A stretch of 64,000 nucleotides of DNA from JAUIAI01 sp041396585 (GCA_041396585.1 JAWKYG010000004.1:341177-405176); one strand, 5' to 3'. Counted from the stretch's first letter, positions 37,861 through 45,831 are shown. Notes: generated by a model from the letters alone, not told the origin. Numbers and translations: made by a program.

Positions 37861-38991
37861 TCAGCCGCCGCGCGGATCGGCGCTGAGCATCACGAACGAT
37901 GACAGGTCGTAGGGGCCGATCTGCACCAGGCAGTGATCGGCGCGCCCCAGCTGGCGCTCGCCGGCCCGGCCACTCACCTGCAGATAGGCCTCGCGCAGAT
38001 GGCCGATGCCGTGCAGCCGCCCCTCACCCAGACTGCCACCAAAGGTGTTCAGCGGCAGGCGCGCGCCGATCTCCGCGTGGCCGTCGCGAATGAAGCGCGC
38101 GGCCTGACCGGCCGGCACGAAGCCGAAGGCCTCGAGCCATTCATACACCATGGACGAGAAACCGTCATAGAGCTGGCAGGTGCTGACATCGGCCGGGCTC
38201 AGGCCGCTGCGCTCGAACACCTCGTGCGGCCGATACTGCCCTGACCAACCGCTGACCCAGGCCGCCCGCGCGCCCGCGGGCACGTCGGCCGCACGCGCCA
38301 TCACGAAGGCCGCCGCACCGTCCACCGGCATGTCGCAATCGAACAGGCAGTGCGGCGAGGCGATCATCGGCGCCTCGAGATACTGCTCGCGGCTCAGTGC
38401 CTTGTCGCGCCAGATCGCCAGCGGGTTCAGGCGCGCATTGCGCCGATGCAGGGAGACGGTCTCATAGAGGTCTTCGCGGGTCACGCCGTGATCGGCCATA
38501 TAGCGGCGCAGGCGGGTCGCGAAACGCGCACCGGCGATGTGATAGCCATAGGGCATCGAATACTGGCCAACCCCATACGCCTGCCCGGGGCCCGCGCCCG
38601 CGGCGGGCGCTGGCACCCGCAGATTGGCCATCGCGCGCACGCCGAGCACATAGCGGCACTGGCCAGCCTTGAGCGCCAGCGCCGCGGTTTGCACCATGTC
38701 GGTCGCGAAGGCCTTGTGCAGATCCTGCGCGAAGCGTGCGTTCTTTAGGCCCAGAGCCGGCAACAGGGTTCGGTAGGTAAGCTCATCGGCGCCATCGGCC
38801 GAGACCGCATCCGCGGCCGGTGCCCAGGGCGCGCCCACATAGCCGTCGATCTCGTCGCGGCTCAGGCCCGCATCTGCAAGCGCCGCGATCGCGGCATCGA
38901 GCCCGAACGCGGCGATGCCGCGATCCGAGCGCCGCACGATCTCCGAGCCACCGAAGCCGATGATCGCGATGCCATCGGCCGCGTCAATCAT
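37861..38991 (-). CDS. Thiolase-fold lipid-transfer protein (Ltp2/SCP2-thiolase-like)
   Basis: A 376-residue thiolase-superfamily protein of the Ltp type. Seen features are IIGFGGSEIVRRSD, PHCLFDCDMPVDGAAAFV near residue 225, YDGFSSMVYEWLEAFGF, and the terminal LPLNTFGGSLGEGRLHGIGHLREAYLQVSG. The expected nucleophilic Cys-x-Ser-Gly segment is replaced by HKAFATDM, so classic thiolysis is unlikely. In this family such proteins with a DUF35 partner act as retro-aldolases on beta-hydroxyacyl-CoAs in steroid side-chain degradation (established for Ltp2-type enzymes). The DUF35 gene overlaps it by 8 bp. The role here is inferred. Confidence 0.85.
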   Translation of the reverse strand: MIDAADGIAIIGFGGSEIVRRSDRGIAAFGLDAAIAALADAGLSRDEIDGYVGAPWAPAADAVSADGADELTYRTLLPALGLKNARFAQDLHKAFATDMVQTAALALKAGQCRYVLGVRAMANLRVPAPAAGAGPGQAYGVGQYSMPYGYHIAGARFATRLRRYMADHGVTREDLYETVSLHRRNARLNPLAIWRDKALSREQYLEAPMIASPHCLFDCDMPVDGAAAFVMARAADVPAGARAAWVSGWSGQYRPHEVFERSGLSPADVSTCQLYDGFSSMVYEWLEAFGFVPAGQAARFIRDGHAEIGARLPLNTFGGSLGEGRLHGIGHLREAYLQVSGRAGERQLGRADHCLVQIGPYDLSSFVMLSADPRGG

Positions 38992-39427
38992 CTGGCCCCC
39001 CATCGGCGGCCAGTTCGGCGAGCCCGATCCCGTTTGCGCACGGCCGCAACACGAGGCGCACGGCATCGCCGAGTTCGAGCCGGTGCACCAGCCGGTTGGG
39101 ATCGGCCGCGAGCAGGCGCAGCGTGGGTTGCTCGTCGAGCGCGACCTGGGCGATCACCGAGACCGACCCGGCCTCGGCCGAGCCCGGCAGCGTCACCTCG
39201 GTCCAGGCCCAGAGCCGCCCCCGCCCGGACAACGTGACCCACTCGAGACCCGACCCCAGGCAGTCCGGGCAGCGGGCGGGCGGAGGGAACAGCAGGCGTG
39301 GCGAACAGGCGCAGCGCGGCAGGCTCAGCACACCCAGGGCCGCGGCGGACCAGAACGGCCGGCTGCTGGCATCGGCCACCGGCAGCAGGCCGGCCGGCGG
39401 TTCGAACGATCGGGCTGGGTTGCTCAT
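38984..39427 (-). CDS. DUF35 OB-fold/zinc-ribbon protein, partner of the Ltp-like thiolase
   Basis: A 147-residue protein from the ATG at 39427. The N-terminal zinc-ribbon part has LPRCACSPRLLFPPPARCPDCLG (cysteines paired C-x-C and C-x2-C). The C-terminal OB-fold has LSGRGRLWAWTEVTLPG and VSVIAQVALDEQPTLRLLA. DUF35 proteins bind the acyl-CoA-handling thiolase-like enzyme. Here the stop overlaps the thiolase start by 8 bp, indicating a stoichiometric complex. The hemerythrin gene is 50 bp upstream in the same direction. Confidence 0.88.
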   Translation of the reverse strand: MSNPARSFEPPAGLLPVADASSRPFWSAAALGVLSLPRCACSPRLLFPPPARCPDCLGSGLEWVTLSGRGRLWAWTEVTLPGSAEAGSVSVIAQVALDEQPTLRLLAADPNRLVHRLELGDAVRLVLRPCANGIGLAELAADGGPDD

Positions 39428-39477
39428 GAGGGGACGAGACGGCTCCACGACGGGTATCGGATGAGTGTTAACAGGCC

Positions 39478-39921
39478 CTAAACGGAACTGTCGATGCGCC
39501 GGTGCAGCACCACCGGCCGGCCGCCATACTGGCGCTTGCACATCCAGGCGGCCAAGGCGGAATCCAGGTAATCGGCATGCCCCGGGAACCAGCGCATGAG
39601 CTCGGCCACGAACGAGCGCCCCACCGCCACGTTGCCGGCAAGCACCAGCGGTTCGACCTCGGCCGCCGAGCGCAGCACGGCCGCGTGCTCGTCCATGTGA
39701 CAGTCACGCGGCGGGAACTCGGTGGCCGTCATCCAGGCATCCTCCTCGGCGAAGTGCTCCTTCAGATGGGCGATCACGGCGAGCAGGCAGGCGTGAAAGC
39801 CGACATCGGCACTGGCATCGGCCTGCCGCACCAACTGGTCGAATTCCGCATGGATGCTATCCATCGGGCCGTAGCCGAGGACGACGGGCGCCGCTTCATC
39901 GATCGGGGTGGGTGCTTGCAT
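39478..39921 (-). CDS. Bacteriohemerythrin-type oxygen-binding protein
   Basis: A 147-residue four-helix-bundle protein with hemerythrin ligand pattern: His in MDSIHAEF, HLKEHFAEED, CHMDEHAAV and HADYLD. The diiron site reversibly binds oxygen, which may supply an oxygenase or sense oxygen. It has no transmembrane segment and no methyl-accepting domain. It begins an operon with the DUF35 and thiolase genes and is divergent from the Rieske oxygenase gene. Oxygen delivery to the Rieske oxygenase is an appealing inference without direct support. Confidence 0.82.
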   Translation of the reverse strand: MQAPTPIDEAAPVVLGYGPMDSIHAEFDQLVRQADASADVGFHACLLAVIAHLKEHFAEEDAWMTATEFPPRDCHMDEHAAVLRSAAEVEPLVLAGNVAVGRSFVAELMRWFPGHADYLDSALAAWMCKRQYGGRPVVLHRRIDSSV

Positions 39922-40036
39922 GACAGGGGTCTCGGGAAATCAAGGGTCCAATTCGCGCGCGATGGCACCCGGGCAGCATACCAAGGCAGACGGGTTCCGG
40001 GTGGACAGCATAACGCATCTGCTGCTAGCATGGCCG

Positions 40037-40051
40037 AATGGTAGGACCATT
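40037..40051. promoter_or_regulatory. FCD operator site 3, perfect palindrome (AATGGT-AGG-ACCATT)
   Basis: A perfect 6-3-6 palindrome, 15 bp before the Rieske start at 40066 and in the divergent region of the hemerythrin-DUF35-thiolase operon (115 bp from the hemerythrin start). The TGGT-N3-ACCA core is the classic FadR/FCD-type half-site spacing (family knowledge). Confidence 0.75.
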
Positions 40052-40065
40052 TTAGGCAGACTCGG

Positions 40066-41379
40066 ATGCTATCGCCAGCTGACAATGAATTGCTCGTGCG
40101 CGTGGGCGCCGATGCCCCGATGGGCAGGCTCATGCGCCTGTACTGGATTCCCTTCCTGCGCTCACGCGATGTGCCGGTGGACGGCCAACCCTACCGCGTG
40201 CGCCTGCTGGGCGAGGAACTGGTGGCATTTCGCGACAGCGACGGCCGGGTCGGGCTGGTGAGCGAGGAATGTCCGCACCGGGGCGCGCCGATGGTCTTCG
40301 GCCGCAACGAGCAAGGCGGGCTGCGCTGCCTGTACCACGGCTGGAAGTTCGCCGTGGATGGCAGTTGCCTGGAAATGCCCGCCGAACCGCCGAACACGCC
40401 GATGCTCAGCCGGCTCAAGATCCTGAGCTACCCGGTGCGCGAGCGCCACGGGGTGCTGTGGACCTACATGGGCCCCGACCAGGAACCCCCGCCGCTGCCC
40501 GACCTGGAATGGAACCTGGTGCCCGAGGAGCGTGTGCATGTCTCGATGCGCGTGCAGGAGTGCAACTGGTTACAGGCCCTGGAGGGCGAACTCGACTCCG
40601 CCCATGCGGCCATACTGCACGGCCGGGTCGATGCCGAGGGCAGCATCAACCAGTGGAAACAGGCGGCCGATCTGGCCCCCACGTTCGAGGTGAGCCCGCA
40701 TGATGCCGGTGTCTGCATCGCCTCGCGCCGCCGGCTCGATGATGAGCACCAGTACATCCGCGTCAACCAGTTCCTGATGCCGTTCTGGTCGCTGGTGCCG
40801 CCGTTCAATGATTTCCCCTCGCTCAGCGGCCATGCCTGGGTGCCCATCGATGATCACAACACGCTGTGCATCATGTTCACCTACCACCCCGCCCAGCCGC
40901 TGAACGACAAATCGCGCAAGCTGTTCGAAATGGGCCACCGGGGGCGCGAAACCGGTCATGCCACCGAAATCAATTTCGAGCCGCGCCCGGTGACCTGGCC
41001 CTACCCCACCTACTGGAGCCGTTTCAACCGCGAGAACGCCTACGGCTACGACCCCGAGATCGCCAGAACCTACAACGCGGGCATGCCGGGGCTCTGGTTG
41101 CAGGATGCCGCCTGCCAGTCGGGCGTATCCGCCATCTACGATCGCAGCCACGAACACCTGGGCACCAGCGACACCGGCATCGTGCGCACCCGCCGCATGC
41201 TGCTCGATGCCGTCAAGAAGCTCACCCGCGAAGATCAGCGCCCGCCCTCGGTCGGCGCCACCGATCAGTTCCTCTGGCGTGCGATCTCGATCACCGTCCC
41301 CACCGACGGCGACTGGATGCAAAGCGGGCGCGAGTTCATGCGTGCCGAGCCGGGCAAGGACTTCGGCTATCAACCCTGA
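40066..41379 (+). CDS. Rieske non-heme iron oxygenase, phthalate-dioxygenase-like
   Basis: The oxygenase component of a ring-hydroxylating or demethylating system, 437 residues. The Rieske [2Fe-2S] site is CPHRGAP (Cys69, His71) and CLYHGW (Cys88, His91). The catalytic domain has the mononuclear-iron helix LEGELDSAHAAILHG near residue 172-186. The N-terminus (MLSPADNELLVRVG, PMGRLMRLYWIPF) matches the phthalate 4,5-dioxygenase oxygenase group. No ferredoxin or reductase gene is seen in the window. It is followed after 13 bp by the second CoA-transferase. FCD operator site 3 lies just upstream. Substrate: a carboxylated cyclic or aromatic compound (inference). Confidence 0.92.
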   Translation: MLSPADNELLVRVGADAPMGRLMRLYWIPFLRSRDVPVDGQPYRVRLLGEELVAFRDSDGRVGLVSEECPHRGAPMVFGRNEQGGLRCLYHGWKFAVDGSCLEMPAEPPNTPMLSRLKILSYPVRERHGVLWTYMGPDQEPPPLPDLEWNLVPEERVHVSMRVQECNWLQALEGELDSAHAAILHGRVDAEGSINQWKQAADLAPTFEVSPHDAGVCIASRRRLDDEHQYIRVNQFLMPFWSLVPPFNDFPSLSGHAWVPIDDHNTLCIMFTYHPAQPLNDKSRKLFEMGHRGRETGHATEINFEPRPVTWPYPTYWSRFNRENAYGYDPEIARTYNAGMPGLWLQDAACQSGVSAIYDRSHEHLGTSDTGIVRTRRMLLDAVKKLTREDQRPPSVGATDQFLWRAISITVPTDGDWMQSGREFMRAEPGKDFGYQP

Positions 41380-41392
41380 GACAGCGGCCACC

Positions 41393-42715
41393 ATGACCGA
41401 ATCCGAAGCCTCACCGTTCGCGCGGCGCGCGGCGGAGTTCCCCGCGCACGAACCGCGACCGTCCGGCGCGCCCACCGCGCTGCAGGGCCTGCGCGTGGTG
41501 GACTTCACCCATTTCATCGCCGGCCCCATGGCCACCATGATCCTGGCCGACATGGGCGCCGACGTGATCAAGGTGGAGGCGCCCGAGCGAGGTGACGAAC
41601 TGCGTTACTACCCGCCCGCGGTACCGGGGCTCGAGTCGCAGGGCGGGCCGTTCGTCTGGGGCAATCGCAACAAGCGCAGCGTGGCGCTCGATCTGAAATC
41701 CCCGGCCGGGCTCGAGCTGGCCCGCCGGCTGGTCGCGCAGGCCGACGTGGTGGTGGAGAATTTCTCCACCGGCGTCATGCAACGCTTCGGTCTGGACTAT
41801 GAAAGCTGCCGTGCGCTGAATCCACGCGTCATCTATTGCTCGGTCTCGGCCTACGGCCGCGAGGGCCCGTTCGCCGACCGGCTCGGCTTCGACCCCGTGG
41901 TGCAGGCCGAAAGCGGCTTCGTGTCCATGAACGGCTATGCCGACCGCCAGGGGGTGCGTGCGTCCTCGGCCGTGATGGACATCAGCACCGCGATGATGAC
42001 CTCCAATGCCATCCTGGGCGCCCTGCTCGCCCGTGAGCGCCAGGGCGAGGGCCAGTTCGTGGAGGTGGCCCTGTTCGACACCGGCCTGCTGATGACCGGC
42101 TGGGCCACCATGCAGCACCTGGTCACCGGCAATGAACCGCAGCGCCACGGCAATGTCAGCCCGGACACCTGTCCCTCCGGCGTGTTCGATGCCTCGGACA
42201 CCCCGTTCTACATCAACTGCGGCAACGACAAGATCTTCCACCGGCTGGCCGCACAGGTGCTGGAGCGCCCGGATCTCGCCAATGATCCGGTGCTGCGCGA
42301 GCGCGACGGTCGCATCACGCGGCGCGACGAGCTGTTCGCCACGATCCAGGCCGAGTTCAGTCGCCAGCCCTGGGCGCACTGGCGCGACAAGATGCGCGCC
42401 GCGCAGATTCCCTGCGGCGAGGTGCGCACCGTGGGCGAGGCGATGCGCTCCCCCGAGGCGCGGGCGCGCCGGCTGGTGACCCACATCGATCACCCCACCC
42501 TGGGCCAGATTCCGAACATCGCCTCGCCGATCCGCTATCAGCGCACACCGATGGTCGATCCGGTGCCCGCGCCGGCAATCGGCGAGCACACCGAAGAGGT
42601 CCTGCAAGACGTGCTGGGCCTGGACCAGGAGGCCGTGCGAGAGCTGGCGGCGGCCGGCGCCTTCGGGGGCCGCCTGGCGTCAGTCCTCGGTGTCGAGAGC
42701 CTTCCACCGGGCTAG
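41393..42715 (+). CDS. CaiB/BaiF family CoA-transferase 2
   Basis: A 440-residue type III CoA-transferase. Motifs are LQGLRVVDFTHFIAGPMATMILADMGADVIKVEAPERGDELR, then GNRNKRSVALDLKSPAG, DVVVENFSTGVMQRFGLDY and ASSAVMDISTAMMTSNAILGALLARERQGEGQFVEVALFDTG; the conserved aspartate is in VMDISTAM. It is co-transcribed with the Rieske oxygenase gene, suggesting activation of the oxygenase product or substrate. Its 3' end overlaps the convergent FCD regulator 2 gene by 36 bp. Confidence 0.92.
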   Translation: MTESEASPFARRAAEFPAHEPRPSGAPTALQGLRVVDFTHFIAGPMATMILADMGADVIKVEAPERGDELRYYPPAVPGLESQGGPFVWGNRNKRSVALDLKSPAGLELARRLVAQADVVVENFSTGVMQRFGLDYESCRALNPRVIYCSVSAYGREGPFADRLGFDPVVQAESGFVSMNGYADRQGVRASSAVMDISTAMMTSNAILGALLARERQGEGQFVEVALFDTGLLMTGWATMQHLVTGNEPQRHGNVSPDTCPSGVFDASDTPFYINCGNDKIFHRLAAQVLERPDLANDPVLRERDGRITRRDELFATIQAEFSRQPWAHWRDKMRAAQIPCGEVRTVGEAMRSPEARARRLVTHIDHPTLGQIPNIASPIRYQRTPMVDPVPAPAIGEHTEEVLQDVLGLDQEAVRELAAAGAFGGRLASVLGVESLPPG

Positions 42716-43420
42716 ATACTCGGTGTTCAGCCGACGCAAGTGCTTGCTCATCTCGGCGCTGGCGGCTTCGGCATCGCGGTTTCGCAGATGCTTCATGAAG
42801 CGCCGGCGCGACGGAATCGTGAACGCGTTCTCGCTCGGGCCGATCTTCTCGATGAACAGGCCGAGCACCTCCATCACGCTCTCCATCGTGATCGCGATGA
42901 TCGGATTACGGGTGGAACGCGCCAGAATCACATGAAACGCGCGGTTCAGCCGCTGGCGATCATCGAAGCGGCCGGCCTCTGACGCCTGGGCGGCCTGCTC
43001 CACATTGGCATCGAGTTGATCGAGTTCTTCATCCGTGGCCCGCTCGCAGGCCACGCGCACCACCGTCTCGGTCAGCCACACCCGCGCGTCGGTCAGCTGC
43101 TGCGGTGAGACCGCACCCAGGTGATAGAGATCGGTGAGCCCGGTGATGATCGTGCTGGCATTGCCGGTGCGCACGAACGCCCCGCCACTGACCCCCTTGC
43201 GCATCTCGATCAGCCCGGCATGCTCGAGCGTGCGCAGCGCCTCGCGCAAGGTGTTGCGGCTGACCTGCAGGCTGGCGGATAGATCCCGCTCGGACGGCAG
43301 ACGGCTACCCGGGCGCAACTTGCCCGAGGCGATCATCTGGCGCACCTGGGCGGCAATCTCGTCCACGGCGCGCGCTGCCGAAATAGGCGTGAAGTTCACG
43401 GGGGTCTGGGCTGAGGTCAT
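42680..43420 (-). CDS. GntR-family FCD (FadR-type) regulator 2
   Basis: A 246-residue regulator from the ATG at 43420. The GntR winged helix is EIAAQVRQMIASGKLRPGSRLPSERDLSASLQVSRNTLREALRTLEHAGLI, followed by the FCD sensor domain, with the R-V-A-C-E-R and D-D-R-Q-R-L-N-R-A-F-H region around residues 130-165. A longer start with a Pro/Ala-rich tail is possible. It is divergent from the acyl-CoA dehydrogenase gene at 43696, and operator site 4 lies between them. With regulator 1 it is a second candidate binder of the shared operator. Confidence 0.9.
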   Translation of the reverse strand: MTSAQTPVNFTPISAARAVDEIAAQVRQMIASGKLRPGSRLPSERDLSASLQVSRNTLREALRTLEHAGLIEMRKGVSGGAFVRTGNASTIITGLTDLYHLGAVSPQQLTDARVWLTETVVRVACERATDEELDQLDANVEQAAQASEAGRFDDRQRLNRAFHVILARSTRNPIIAITMESVMEVLGLFIEKIGPSENAFTIPSRRRFMKHLRNRDAEAASAEMSKHLRRLNTEYLARWKALDTED

Positions 43421-43658
43421 CGCTTGAGCTGGGCTTGCCGAATCTCGCACAGCCGGGTTCACCACACGGGCCACCCGGCTTGATGCGCCGAAGTCGCCAA
43501 GTGTACCGAGTGCGCCCGCGCGACCCATGGTCCTTGACGCGCCCACGCGAGCCACTTCCCCCTGCGCGCCTGCATACCTCGGAATCACACGCGATGCCCA
43601 GCACGGACACGCAGTACCGGGTTCTCGAAGCTTGCGATCCGCGCGGGCTTTGATTCAT

Positions 43659-43673
43659 AATGGTCGAACCATT
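43659..43673. promoter_or_regulatory. FCD operator site 4, perfect palindrome (AATGGT-CGA-ACCATT)
   Basis: A perfect palindrome with the same 6-3-6 layout and the same CGA centre as site 2, 22 bp before the acyl-CoA dehydrogenase start and between the divergent FCD regulator 2 and that gene. A TTGATT hexamer lies just upstream. Confidence 0.75.
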
Positions 43674-43695
43674 CGACTATTACCCAGACAGCCCC

Positions 43696-44835
43696 ATGAA
43701 ACTGACCGAAGAAATGGAGACATTCCGCGATAGCGTGCGTCGCATGGCGGAGAAACATGTGGCCCCCATCGCGGCCGAGATCGACGAGACCGATCGCTTC
43801 CCCACCGAGCTCGTGAAGCTGTTCGGCGAGATGGGCCTGATGCAACTCTGGGTACCCGAGCGCTATGGCGGGCCCGAGGGCAATCTCACGGCCGTGTGTA
43901 TCGCGCGCGAGGAGATTTCGCGTTTCTCGCCATCGGTCGGTTCCATCGCCGGGCTGAACACCATGTTCATCATGCCGCTGCTGCACTTCGGCTCCGAGGA
44001 ACAGCGCCAGCATTACCTGCCGATCATCGCCAAGGGTGGCGTGGTCACAGCCATCTCGATTTCGGAGCCGCAGGCCGGCTCCGATGTCGCGGCCATGGCC
44101 ACCACCGCGGTGCGCGACGGCGACAGCTATGTGCTGAACGGGCGCAAGCAATGGTGCAGCTACGGCGTCGAGGCCGACTACATCATGCTGTTCGCGCGCA
44201 CCGACAACCGCCCGGGCGCCGACGGCATCAGCGCCTTCGTGATCGAGCCTAAGAAGATGCCGGGCGTGAGCTTCGGCCGCCACGAACGCAAGATGGGCTG
44301 GCGCGGGGCCCCCAACACCCCGATCTTTCTGGACAATGTCCGCGTGCCGGCCGAGAACCTGGTCGGCGAGGAAGGCAAGGGGTTTCGCGCCTCCATGCGT
44401 GCGCTCGATCTGAACCGCCCCACCATCGGCGCGCAGTCGGTCGGGCTGGCCACAGGCGCCATGGAGGCGGCGGTCGCCTACGCCAAGGAGCGCCAGCAGT
44501 TCAAGCGCCCGATCGCCGACTTTCAAGGCATTCAGTTCATGCTGGCCGACATGGCCATCGAGATCGAGGCTGCACGCTCGCTGGTCTATGCCTGTGCCCA
44601 GGCCGGCGACGCCGGCGACTGGGAGAACCTGAACCGCCTGGCGAGCATGGCCAAGTGCTTCGCCAGCGATGTGGCCATGAAGGTCACCACCGACGCGGTG
44701 CAGGTGCTGGGTGGCTATGGCTACACCATGGATTACCCGGTCGAGCGCATGATGCGCGACGCCAAGCTCGCGCAGATCTTCGAGGGCACGAACCAGATTC
44801 AGCGCATGGTGGTGGCCAGGCAGTTGTTGCGCTAG
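43696..44835 (+). CDS. Acyl-CoA dehydrogenase (single-domain)
   Basis: A flavin-dependent acyl-CoA dehydrogenase of 379 residues with the usual short-chain-type length. FAD/substrate motifs are ISISEPQAGSDVAAMATTA near residue 122 and YVLNGRKQWCSYG. The signature near the catalytic Glu is YGGPEGNLTAVCIAREEISRFSP at the N-terminus. The C-terminal hallmark is DAVQVLGGYGYTMDYPVERMMRDAKLAQIFEGTNQIQRMV, containing the catalytic glutamate. It begins 22 bp after operator site 4. It likely introduces the alpha,beta-double bond of an acyl-CoA in the island's pathway. Confidence 0.92.
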   Translation: MKLTEEMETFRDSVRRMAEKHVAPIAAEIDETDRFPTELVKLFGEMGLMQLWVPERYGGPEGNLTAVCIAREEISRFSPSVGSIAGLNTMFIMPLLHFGSEEQRQHYLPIIAKGGVVTAISISEPQAGSDVAAMATTAVRDGDSYVLNGRKQWCSYGVEADYIMLFARTDNRPGADGISAFVIEPKKMPGVSFGRHERKMGWRGAPNTPIFLDNVRVPAENLVGEEGKGFRASMRALDLNRPTIGAQSVGLATGAMEAAVAYAKERQQFKRPIADFQGIQFMLADMAIEIEAARSLVYACAQAGDAGDWENLNRLASMAKCFASDVAMKVTTDAVQVLGGYGYTMDYPVERMMRDAKLAQIFEGTNQIQRMVVARQLLR

Positions 44836-44868
44836 CCTGGTCGGTTCACAGATCGGTCGGGCCAGGCT
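44834..44868. terminator. Hairpin after acyl-CoA dehydrogenase gene (weak terminator)
   Basis: AGCCTGG (44834-44840) and its complement CCAGGCT (44862-44868) form a 7-bp stem directly after the stop codon, followed by GCTTTCTC. The U-tract is poor, so intrinsic termination is only tentative. Confidence 0.35.
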
Positions 44869-44937
44869 GCTTTCTCAGCGCCATCTCACCGACGATGCTC
44901 TAGTGTCGTAAGTTCGAAGTTCGCATCGAGAGCCCTA

Positions 44938-45351
44938 TCAAGCCGCCAGCAGTTCGCTGTGGATGCCGACACGACCGCAGAACTCGTGCAAACGCCGATC
45001 AAAGGTGACTAACACTGCCGCATGCCGTCTTGCGGTCACTGCATAAATCGCGTCATAGACGGGATGGCCGGCGTCTGCTGCCAACATCAAGACTTCGGGA
45101 AAGAGTTCCGCGTCATTGACTATGCGGTGAACCAGCGCCATGGCCTCGCGATGTCGGGCCACCAGTTCGTCGGCACCAATCTGGCGAGCACGCTGGTACT
45201 TCCAGAGCGCGTTTCCGACCTCGGCGACCAGTAGCGTCGGCGCAAGCACAAGAGCCGCATCGCCAATCCGGTCGAGCAGCACTGGCTGGCCAGCGGGGTC
45301 TAGAACCGCCCGCACCGCGGCCGATGCATCAAGAACGACGGAACCGCTCAT
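44938..45351 (-). CDS. PIN-domain toxin (VapC-like)
   Basis: A 137-residue PIN-domain ribonuclease toxin. The acidic catalytic residues are visible: Asp in VVLDASAAVRAVLD, Glu in LVAEVGNAL, Asp in HPVYDAIYAV, and Asp in LVTFDRRLHE. Its start overlaps the antitoxin stop by 4 bp (ATGA). VapC-like toxins cleave RNA, often tRNA, when the antitoxin is degraded (family knowledge). It flanks the catabolic island and may be unrelated to metabolism. Confidence 0.88.
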   Translation of the reverse strand: MSGSVVLDASAAVRAVLDPAGQPVLLDRIGDAALVLAPTLLVAEVGNALWKYQRARQIGADELVARHREAMALVHRIVNDAELFPEVLMLAADAGHPVYDAIYAVTARRHAAVLVTFDRRLHEFCGRVGIHSELLAA

Positions 45352-45593
45352 CGATCGTCGCGATCTTCGCGAATCAACGCCTCTGGCGTCGGAGCATCAG
45401 CCGGCAGACGGCGGCCGCTCGCCCGGAGCAAGGCCACCGTCTCGGCGCAGCGTTGCGCAACACCGGCCAACCCCAAGCCCCGTCGCAACTCCACTACGGC
45501 CTGCTGTGAAAGGCTGCGATGCTCGGCGCGCGCAGCGGCCACGACGCCCTGATAGACATCATCAGGGATATCTCGAATCTGAAGACTGCCCAT
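45348..45593 (-). CDS. Ribbon-helix-helix antitoxin (FitA-type) paired with PIN toxin
   Basis: An 81-residue protein with an N-terminal ribbon-helix-helix (MGSLQIRDIPDDVYQGVV, then AARAEHRSLSQQAVVELRRGL) typical of FitA-like antitoxins. A C-terminal tail with acidic and basic residues would wrap the toxin. An alternative start 15 bases upstream is possible. A TGCAT palindrome lies just before the start, expected for autoregulation. Confidence 0.8.
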   Translation of the reverse strand: MGSLQIRDIPDDVYQGVVAAARAEHRSLSQQAVVELRRGLGLAGVAQRCAETVALLRASGRRLPADAPTPEALIREDRDDR

Positions 45594-45596
45594 AGG

Positions 45597-45616
45597 TGCA
45601 AAATGCATGCAAAACG
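45597..45616. promoter_or_regulatory. TGCAAAA/TGCATGCA operator-like motif before antitoxin
   Basis: The motif TGCAAAA occurs at about 45598 and 45607, flanking the palindrome TGCATGCA, directly upstream of the antitoxin start. Repeat and palindrome at this position are typical of toxin-antitoxin autoregulation. Confidence 0.45.
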
Positions 45617-45831
45617 TATGCGCCAGCATAGCTCGGTGATTTGAGTCCGTCAAGAACGTACGCGAGTGCTCCGAAAATTGGAGGATGGCTCTGGCCAGCC
45701 ATGAGCAGGCGTCGATCCTGGCCGCAAAATCCGAGCACGGCCCGAGCGGGAGGGCAACATGGCCTGCACGACCGTGGATTGCGCCCGCAGCGCGGCCTCA
45801 ACCCGGGCCGCAGAGACCATCGCCCGGGCCT

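Noticed and set aside
44834..44868. Strong intrinsic terminator after the acyl-CoA dehydrogenase gene
   Set aside because: The stem is good but the following bases are GCTTTCTC without a proper U-tract; kept only as a weak candidate.
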